This document shows, piece after piece, positions 54,530 to 62,600 of a DNA stretch of 64,000 nt. Origin of the DNA: an uncultured Granulosicoccaceae bacterium (GTDB taxonomy: Bacteria; Pseudomonadota; Gammaproteobacteria; Granulosicoccales; Granulosicoccaceae); the NCBI GenBank assembly GCA_938045275.1, contig CALIMV010000177.1, forward strand, positions 1 through 64,000, given 5' to 3'. The notes under the pieces are model-generated. The model searched no databases, was not told the DNA's origin, and worked only from the letters and a program-made list of their open reading frames with translations. Made by a program: the position numbers and the translations under genes. The first letter of the stretch is position 1; each line of letters begins with the position of its first letter.

Positions 54530-54868
54530 ATGAATCTTACCGTTACAGGTCATCACGTTGAAGTTACCAGTTCAATGCGAAACTACGTCGCTGAAAAACT
54601 GAAACGACTGCAAAGGCATTCAGAAAACCTGTTCGACATTCACGTCATCCTGTCGGTGGAAAAAGTACGGCAAAAGGCCGAAGCTACCATCCAAATAGCC
54701 GGTGGAAAAATTTATGCAGATACTACCCAACCAGACATGTACGCAGCCATTGACCTGTTAATGGACAAATTAGACAGACAACTCATCCGCCAGAAAGAAA
54801 AATCCAAAAATCACCACCGAGGTAACAAATCCTCCCGACTTGAGGGCACCGAATCGCTGCTGGTGTGA
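54530..54868 (+). CDS. hpf: ribosome hibernation promoting factor, short form
   Basis: MNLTVTGHHVEVTSSMRNYVAEKLKRLQRHSENLFDIHVIL, MYAAIDLLMDKLDRQLIRQKEKSKNHH; 112 aa. Confidence 0.96.
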   Translation: MNLTVTGHHVEVTSSMRNYVAEKLKRLQRHSENLFDIHVILSVEKVRQKAEATIQIAGGKIYADTTQPDMYAAIDLLMDKLDRQLIRQKEKSKNHHRGNKSSRLEGTESLLV

Positions 54869-54926
54869 CAACAGACACTTTCTTATCGCTCCTGAAGAGC
54901 GCACAATAACGGGCTGAAGGAAAGTT

Positions 54927-54950
54927 GCTGCGGTCAATCGAGGCCGCAGC
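54927..54950. terminator. stem-loop between hpf and ptsN (possible attenuator/terminator or processing site)
   Basis: GCTGCGGTC-AATCGA-GGCCGCAGC: 9-bp stem including one G-T pair, 6-nt loop; no clean T tract (CGCTTTACTATT). Confidence 0.4.
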
Positions 54951-54987
54951 CGCTTTACTATTGAATTTAAAACCCGGTTTTTTATGA

Positions 54988-55494
54988 ATGATTGAGTTAT
55001 CAGAGCTACTGGCCCCCAGTCGGATGCGCTGCCAGTGCGATATACGCAGCAAGAAACGCGCTGTACAAACCCTTGCAGAACTTTTAGCCCCCAGCGTCGG
55101 TGAGTTACTGGCCGAAGATGAGGGGCCAGACGACGAAAATCATTCTGACATGGACATTTTTGACGCATTGATCACACGCGAGCGCCTGGGTAGTACCGCG
55201 CTGGGACATGGCGTCGCTCTGCCACACAGCCGCCTGGCAGCCATCGAAGAGCCCATTGCGGCCATGATCACGCTGTCAGATGGCGTGGACTTCGAAGCCC
55301 AGGATGGACAGCCCGTGGACCTTCTGATCGGTTTACTGGTACCGGAGCGTTGTAATGATGAACACTTGAAGATTCTTGCCGCTCTGGCGCAACGCTTCAG
55401 TGATCACTATTTTCGTGACGAGCTTCGCACTTTTGGCACTGGCCAGGCGGAAGACCTGTATGCCTTTTTAAAACAGACAGCGCCCGCTGCCTGA
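54988..55494 (+). CDS. ptsN: PTS IIA-like nitrogen regulatory protein
   Basis: ITRERLGSTALGHGVALPHSRLAAIEEPIAAMITL, PVDLLIGLLVPERCNDEHLKILAALAQRF. Confidence 0.95.
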   Translation: MIELSELLAPSRMRCQCDIRSKKRAVQTLAELLAPSVGELLAEDEGPDDENHSDMDIFDALITRERLGSTALGHGVALPHSRLAAIEEPIAAMITLSDGVDFEAQDGQPVDLLIGLLVPERCNDEHLKILAALAQRFSDHYFRDELRTFGTGQAEDLYAFLKQTAPAA

Positions 55495-55532
55495 GCATCA
55501 TGGGAAAAACGCGTGTGCAGGACTAATCTGCC

Positions 55533-56495
55533 GTGACAAACAAAAGCCGGCTTACAGTCGCAAACGCTTATGCCGAATTCAAGGACGACTTGAAACTCGA
55601 GTGGGTTACCGGCACAGACGGTGGCGATCGCCTGCTGTCCAGCGAACGTGGCGCAGCAAAACGACCTCGGTTGCTCGGTCCATTGAGTTTCAACAGCCCT
55701 AATCGAATCCAGGTTATCGGTAAAGCCGAATCACGCCTGTTTGAGCACGCAGAGCAACTAGAGCCTTCGCGCTTCGAATACTCCCTGGAACAAAGCTGCG
55801 AGCTATTTATTGTCACCGACAACACCAAACCGCCGGAACCGATCATCAATCTGGCCAAAAAGGCCAAAATTCCACTGTTCGTTACACCGCTGGCCTATAG
55901 TGAACTATTTCGCACCTTGCGCTATCGGCTAACACAGGTACTGGCAGAATCCGAAATCATTCATGGTGTGTTAATGGACGTACACGGTACTGGCGTACTA
56001 ATCACTGGTGAAGCAAGTGTTGGTAAAAGCGAATTGGCACTTGAACTGATCAGTCGAACCCATATTCTAGTAGCTGACGATGCACCAGAATTTCGTCGTA
56101 TAGCACCAGGAACGGTTGAAGGTCGTTGTCCACCGTTATTACAGGATTTTCTGGAAGTGCGCGGCCTGGGTGTGCTTAATATTGCCCGTATGTACGGCGA
56201 CGCACATACACGAAAACGAAAAATTTTACGCTTTATTATTAACCTGAAAAACGTCAAAACATCCGATTTCGAAAACTCTCTGGAACATATCGTTGGTGAA
56301 CGTTTGGGTGAACCGGATGCGCAGCGAGACGTACTGGGCGTGTCAATTCCACAACGGACCATTCCTGTTGCACCGGGTCGCAACTTAGCGGTACTGGTGG
56401 AAGCGGCAGTACGAGACTACATACTGCGTTCGGGTGGCTACAATGCCACGCGCGACCTGGTGGATAAACAGGCACAGGCGCTGACACAAACATGA
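55533..56495 (+). CDS. hprK: HPr kinase/phosphorylase
   Basis: VLITGEASVGKSELALELISRTHILVADDAPEFRRI (Walker A), EVRGLGVLNIARMYGD. GTG start. Confidence 0.95.
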   Translation: MTNKSRLTVANAYAEFKDDLKLEWVTGTDGGDRLLSSERGAAKRPRLLGPLSFNSPNRIQVIGKAESRLFEHAEQLEPSRFEYSLEQSCELFIVTDNTKPPEPIINLAKKAKIPLFVTPLAYSELFRTLRYRLTQVLAESEIIHGVLMDVHGTGVLITGEASVGKSELALELISRTHILVADDAPEFRRIAPGTVEGRCPPLLQDFLEVRGLGVLNIARMYGDAHTRKRKILRFIINLKNVKTSDFENSLEHIVGERLGEPDAQRDVLGVSIPQRTIPVAPGRNLAVLVEAAVRDYILRSGGYNATRDLVDKQAQALTQT

Positions 56496-57355
56496 ATCGA
56501 CTCATCATTGTTACCGGACTTTCGGGTTCAGGAAAGAGCGTTGCACTACATACTTTGGAAGACGAAGGGTTTTATTGCATCGACAATTTACCCAGCTCCA
56601 TGGTTAAAGATTTGCTCGATAGGGTTTTAATTGAAAAAACCAAGTTGTTTGAAAATCTCGCTATTGGTATCGATATGCGGGGCGAACACTACACACCAGA
56701 TCAATTTCTTAGCGTAATCAAGTCATTACAGGCAAGGACCGACTTGCCAACCGACGTTTTGTTCTTGGACACCTCGCGTCAAACCCTTTCCACTCGTTTC
56801 AGTGAAACACGCCGCAAGCATCCACTAAGCTCCAATGCTGTTCCTCTCATTAATGCTATCGATAAGGAAATTTCGCTACTTTCAAGTGTAAAACACGAAG
56901 CTGATCTGGTGATAGACACATCGCTGCTCAACTTGCATCAGTTACGTAAACTAATCAGCACAGATGTGCTTGGCAGGTCATCGGCTGATCTGTCGTTAAT
57001 TTTTCAATCGTTCGGCTTTAAGCATGGTCAGCCAACGAGTACCGATTTTATGTTCGATGTGCGATGCCTGCCCAACCCTTATTGGGAACCAAGCTTGCGT
57101 GAATTCACTGGCAAAGACGAGCCAATCATAGATTATTTGGGTGAACAGGAAAACGTGCAGAATATGTTTTCTGACATCCAGCAATATGTGGAACGTTGGT
57201 TACCGAGTTTTGAAAACGAAAATAGATCATATTTAACCGTGTCGATTGGTTGCACAGGTGGCCGCCATCGCTCTGTATATCTGTGCGAATTATTGGCAGC
57301 GCATTTTAGTAACATGCGTGAAAACGTATCTATTCGACATCGCGAGCTAAACTAG
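56492..57355 (+). CDS. rapZ: RNase adapter protein RapZ (GTP/ATP-binding)
   Basis: IIVTGLSGSGKSVALHTLEDEGFYCIDNLPSSMV, FQSFGFKHGQPTSTDFMFDVRCLPNPYW, IGCTGGRHRSVYL. Confidence 0.97.
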   Translation: MNRLIIVTGLSGSGKSVALHTLEDEGFYCIDNLPSSMVKDLLDRVLIEKTKLFENLAIGIDMRGEHYTPDQFLSVIKSLQARTDLPTDVLFLDTSRQTLSTRFSETRRKHPLSSNAVPLINAIDKEISLLSSVKHEADLVIDTSLLNLHQLRKLISTDVLGRSSADLSLIFQSFGFKHGQPTSTDFMFDVRCLPNPYWEPSLREFTGKDEPIIDYLGEQENVQNMFSDIQQYVERWLPSFENENRSYLTVSIGCTGGRHRSVYLCELLAAHFSNMRENVSIRHRELN

Positions 57356-57435
57356 CATTTGGCCGAGCGTTCTGCACTATTTCGCCTGAAATGTTCGAGT
57401 ATGTTATTCGTAAATACCTGTTGAGGACTTAAACC

Positions 57436-57705
57436 TTGATTAATAGTGAAATTAGCATTATTAACAAATTAGGGTTACATGCACGCGCAGCTGCTAAACT
57501 GGTAAAACTGAGTGCAAGTTTTGAATCGACTATTGAAATAGAGAAGGACAACCAAAAGGTCAACTGTAAAAGCATTATGGGCGTAATGATGTTAGCGGCC
57601 AGTTGTGGAAGCGTGGTAACACTGTATGTAGATGGACCAGATGAACGCAGCGCAATGGATGCAATAGAAGATCTAATAAACCGATATTTCGACGAAGACG
57701 AATGA
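57436..57705 (+). CDS. ptsH: HPr family phosphocarrier protein (NPr-like)
   Basis: INKLGLHARAAAKLVKLSASF (HPr active-site His15 context), KSIMGVMMLAASCGS. TTG start as predicted. Confidence 0.95.
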   Translation: MINSEISIINKLGLHARAAAKLVKLSASFESTIEIEKDNQKVNCKSIMGVMMLAASCGSVVTLYVDGPDERSAMDAIEDLINRYFDEDE

Positions 57706-57712
57706 CACTGTC

Positions 57713-59449
57713 ATGACCCTGATGTTCAATGGCATAGGCGTATCCAAAGGCTTCGCCATTGGCGAAGCTTATGTATTACATCGCAATCAGGTTGATGTTA
57801 CTGCTCGCAAGCTAACAAAAAAACAAATTCCCGCCGAGTGCCGACGCCTCAGAAAAGCCATTAAAGTCGCTAAAGCCGAATTGCTCACAGCCCGCGACAA
57901 TATACCCAAAGACGCACCCAGCGACATTAGTGCGTTTATTGAAACCCATATTCTCATGCTCGACGATGGATTGTTGAGCGACACACCAGTCGATATTATA
58001 AAAGCTGAACAATGTAATGCCGAAGCCGCGTTACAACAACAGCGCGAAGCTCTGGCCAAGGTATTTGGCTCAATGGATGATGAGTACCTGGCTACCCGCA
58101 TTGACGATGTAAACCATGTTATTGATGCTGTGTTACGAGTACTTGATAACGGTGAGGTGGTTACACCGGCTGAGAATTGGAAGGGGCAGATTGTTATCGC
58201 AGATGACTTAACACCTGCCGACACGGTGTTAATGCAACACAACGGCGCTGCAGGATTTGTAACCGAAACTGGCGGCCAGCTTTCACACACAGCTATCCTT
58301 GCTCGCAGCTTAGGGATTCCAGCGATGGTTGGTGTGCACAATATTCGCCAATATGTAAAATCCGGAGAGACTCTCACACTTGATGGTAAGCGTGGTTTGC
58401 TGCTGGCTGAGCCCAGCGATAATATGCTTAAGGAACTGCGTAAGCAAAAAAAGGCATTCAAGCAACAACAGCGCGACCTGAACAAACTGATCGATAAACC
58501 AGCGATCACGCAAGATGGTGTTGAGTTAAACCTCTTTGCCAATATAGAAATTGAAGAAGATTTAAAAGCGTTAAAGCGTGTAAATGCTGCAGGCGTTGGT
58601 TTATACCGTACCGAATTTTTGTACTTAAACCGCGATGCTCTGCCAACCGAACAAGAACATTTTAAAGACTACACGAAAGTACTGCGCTCGCTCAAAGGCG
58701 CCATGTTAACCATCAGAACCGCAGACCTCGGCGCCGACAAAGACTTCTCTCCAAACCATATCACCACTAGCGGCCCGCTGGCCCACAACCCGGCAATGGG
58801 TTTACGTGGCATACGTGTGTGCTTAAACGAACCGGCTTTGTTCGAAACGCAACTACGCGCTATTTTACGCGCGTCGGCACGTGGCCCACTACAAATTCTG
58901 TTACCGATGCTAACCACGGTAGCCGAAGTAAAACAAGCTTTAGCCATTATTGATTCAGTTAAGCAATCGCTAACCGAAGAAGGTATAGAGTTCGACCCCA
59001 ATGTTGCCGTTGGCGGCATGGTTGAAGTACCGGCTGTTGCCATCGCTGCTGATCAGTTCGCACAGCACCTGGATTTTCTATCCATCGGCACAAACGATCT
59101 GATTCAATACACACTGGCCATTGATCGAATCGATGACCAGGTCAATTACTTGTACGACCCACTACACCCGGCTGTTTTACAGCTGATAAAACACACCATT
59201 GATGCAGGACAACAAGCGGGCATTCCCGTCACCCTGTGCGGCGATATGGCCAGTGATACACGTTTTGTTCGCGTGTTGCTCGGCCTTGGCTTATCCGAAT
59301 TCAGTATGCCGCCAAATTCGTTATTAGCCGTTAAGCACAGTTTGATTAATGCGCGGCGAGTGCGTGTACGAAAATTTTGTATGGCACTGATGAAAACCAG
59401 TGATGCCAAAGAACAGGAATCTTTGCTCGAGCGGATTAATCGGGAGTAG
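57713..59449 (+). CDS. ptsI: PEP-protein phosphotransferase, enzyme I
   Basis: ETGGQLSHTAILARSLGIPAMVG (active His), GVGLYRTEFLYL, IGTNDLIQYTLAIDR, TLCGDMASD; no N-terminal GAF domain. Confidence 0.95.
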   Translation: MTLMFNGIGVSKGFAIGEAYVLHRNQVDVTARKLTKKQIPAECRRLRKAIKVAKAELLTARDNIPKDAPSDISAFIETHILMLDDGLLSDTPVDIIKAEQCNAEAALQQQREALAKVFGSMDDEYLATRIDDVNHVIDAVLRVLDNGEVVTPAENWKGQIVIADDLTPADTVLMQHNGAAGFVTETGGQLSHTAILARSLGIPAMVGVHNIRQYVKSGETLTLDGKRGLLLAEPSDNMLKELRKQKKAFKQQQRDLNKLIDKPAITQDGVELNLFANIEIEEDLKALKRVNAAGVGLYRTEFLYLNRDALPTEQEHFKDYTKVLRSLKGAMLTIRTADLGADKDFSPNHITTSGPLAHNPAMGLRGIRVCLNEPALFETQLRAILRASARGPLQILLPMLTTVAEVKQALAIIDSVKQSLTEEGIEFDPNVAVGGMVEVPAVAIAADQFAQHLDFLSIGTNDLIQYTLAIDRIDDQVNYLYDPLHPAVLQLIKHTIDAGQQAGIPVTLCGDMASDTRFVRVLLGLGLSEFSMPPNSLLAVKHSLINARRVRVRKFCMALMKTSDAKEQESLLERINRE

Positions 59450-59684
59450 GTGCTTTATCCTCGCAGACTTTATGCAATGTTAAATTTATCAGGCATGCAT
59501 ACTCATTTTAAACCCACAGAAACAAACCCCATCGATTTGTAAATCATTGACAAATAACACTTAAACATTTCGACAAGATCACCCTTTTCAATACCGGGTG
59601 CCCTCCATCGAGCTGTAAATTGCGCTAAGGCACGGTTACTGCCTTTCAATGCCGTATAAAAGTAACCCCCTGAAATTCACCACC

Positions 59685-62600
59685 ATGACGTCGCTAAAAC
59701 TCTCCACGCTACCCGGCCTGTCGATATTGACGCTGGCCACTTCAATGCTGGTTATATCGCCTAAGGTTCTCGCTCAGACCCAGGAATTTCCTGAACTTCA
59801 AGATCGAACGGGTGAAGTGCTCTCTGGGTTGCCGAACGACAGCTCGGCAAAGATCGTGGAATTGGGAGACTTTAACAACGACGGCTCGGAAGATCTGATT
59901 ATCTCCCGAACAGGCGATGACCCTGTGCTGTTGATGAACACAGGCGGTGGGTTGAACAATGACACTGCCCTTTTTATGTCATCGGCATCCAGCGCCAACG
60001 ATTCGCTGTATGTGGAAGCCTTCGATGCAAATGGAGATGGATGGACCGATGTGGTTTTTGGCAGAAGAGCCGTGGAGCCCATTCTCTTTATCAACCTTGC
60101 TAATGATGCCACGGGTGCCTGGCTAGGCTTTGATAGCGGCTCCGTCGTGCCGGGCACGTCGAACAATCTGGTTTTGGAAGCCGGTGACGTAAACGGCGAC
60201 GGCGCGGACGATTTATTCGCGATAAGGGTTGAGCGCGATACCAACGATCTGTTGATTAATGATGGCAGCGGAAACTTTACCGCCGAGAGCAATAAACTCG
60301 GCGGCCTCGGTGATCTGACTCGCGGGCACAGCGCGTTACTTGCCGATGTTGAAGGAGATGGTGATGAAGATATCGTGTACATCGAATCAGATCTGTTCCT
60401 GCACATCTACTACAACGACGGCAATGGAAACTTTGACGACATAAGACGTACCACATTTCGCAATCCTGATAATTTTGCTTACATTTTCGGAGCAGCAGAT
60501 TTCAACGGCGACGGCATATTTGACTACCGTCAATATTCTAATCCGGCTCCAAATGCTGAAATGTCTGATGGCACCTTCGATGCCAATGGCTTGCCCAACT
60601 ACACCGTAAGAACCGATGCCAACATGCTGCGCGGTAATCGCAAGCACGGCACGGTACATATTCGTGATATCGATGGCGATGGCGATCTTGACTATGTGCT
60701 GTCAAGCATCCTGCGTAACTTTGGTGGTCTGCGAAATACCACAGAAGGCATGCGTACTGAAATGGTTTTTAACACAGGCTTAAACAGCGGTGAATTTGTT
60801 ACGTTCGTTGGCGAAGACTGGGGTAACGAAGAATCGTTTGACATGAAGATTCTGGATATTAACGGCGATGGCAACATGGATATGTTTGTTGCACACCAGT
60901 TTCGCTATGGCGTGTACATGAATGGCCTGCCACCTGCAAACCTGGTTCTTGGAGATCGTACCAGTACGCCAGCCAGTGTTCGCAGCGCCCCTCTTTCGCT
61001 GAGTGTTGCAGTTGAGTCAGGAACAGCGACCAGTTTTAGCTGGGAATTCGGTGACGGCACAACGGCAACCAGTACGTCACCATCCATTTCGCACACCTAT
61101 GCCAATCCCGGACGTTATCAAGTGACGGTGACGGCGAGCAACGCGGTGTCTTCCGACCAAATCACATTCTTTCAACGAGTGCACGACCCTTTGTTACCCA
61201 ACCGGGCGCAGTCCTCGATGGATATGATTTACCAGCAACGAACAGACGATGATCGGGTTTTTATCGTTAACCCTGACAATGACAGCGTTACCGCGATTAA
61301 CGCGGTTACCGGTGCTTTGATAGGTGAGGTTTCAGTGGGTGATGAACCACGTTCTATTGCGCTTGGCAATGGCGGTCAAGCCTATGTTGTTAACAAGAAC
61401 TCCGATTCGATCAGTATTTTCAATACCACCTCCCTGACCATCTCTGGCACGCGCAATCTGCCAAGAGCGTCGCGCCCACATGGCATTGTATTAGACCGAT
61501 CAACTCAAATTGCCTACATTGCACTTGAGGCAAGCGGTGAAATTTTGAAAGTGGACACGCCGTCGGGTCTTATACAAGCCAGCGTTGATGTCGGCCCCAC
61601 ACCACGCGAATTAGCACTCAGTGCCGACGGCGCCACCTTGTACGCACCTCGATTCATCACACTGCCTGTCGCCGGCGAAAACACTCGCTCACCCGGACAA
61701 GACGGCGGTGATCTTATGGTGATTGATACAACATCAATGACTCAAGTCGACAACATCAATATTGTTGTCAATACGCCACCAAACAATATTGATACGGAAG
61801 TAAACGCGCGAGGCGTGCCCAATTATCTGCGAGCTCCAGCTATATCTCCCGACGGACTACGAGCAGCCTTGCCGTTAAAATTGGATAACATTTTCCGCGG
61901 TTCCATGCGCGATGGCCAAGCCAGAACCCACGATATGCTGATACGCGGCGCACTGTCACAAATAAATTTGGTATCGGGCAGCGAAGTATTAAATAACCGA
62001 TTTCAGTTTGACAACAATTCCCAACCCACGGCTATTGCTTACGGGCCAACGGGCAACTATCTGTTCGTCGTCCATGAAGCCAGCCGTAGTTTTGAAGTCA
62101 TTGACGTTCATTCCAACGAGATCATTTATTCCGACATATTAGGGTTTGCTCCAACTGGCGTTATTGTATCTCCCAATGGTGAACAGGTATTCGTGCATAA
62201 CTGGCTTGATCGTAGTGTGAGCGTCATTGACAGCAGTGCACTAATGGCCGGCACATCCAGCAATGCCGACACCGTTATCACCACTGATCTGGTGAGCACC
62301 GAAGCATTGCCTGACCGCGTGCTCGCTGGCAAAAAACTGTTTCATGATTCAGCGGACTTGCGCTTGTCAGCACAAAAATACATCAGCTGCGCAGGCTGCC
62401 ATGACGAAGCAGGACACGATGGAAGAACGTGGGACTTCAGCGATGCTGGTGAAGGTCTGCGTAATACCATTGATTTACGCGGACGCGCAGGCATCGGTAA
62501 CGGCAACGTTCACTGGAGTGCCAACTTCGACGAAATTCATGATTTCGAAAACGACATTCGCGAAATTTTCGACGGCAGCGGATTGCTCACTGATGCCGAC

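Noticed and set aside
57359-57378. Possible sigma-54 promoter upstream of ptsH (TTGGCCGAGCGTTCTGCA)
   Set aside because: Spacing between GG and GC is 11 nt rather than the required 10, so it does not fit the -24/-12 consensus.
57787-58542. ORF 57787..58542 (-), 251 aa
   Set aside because: Antisense to ptsI, no family signature.
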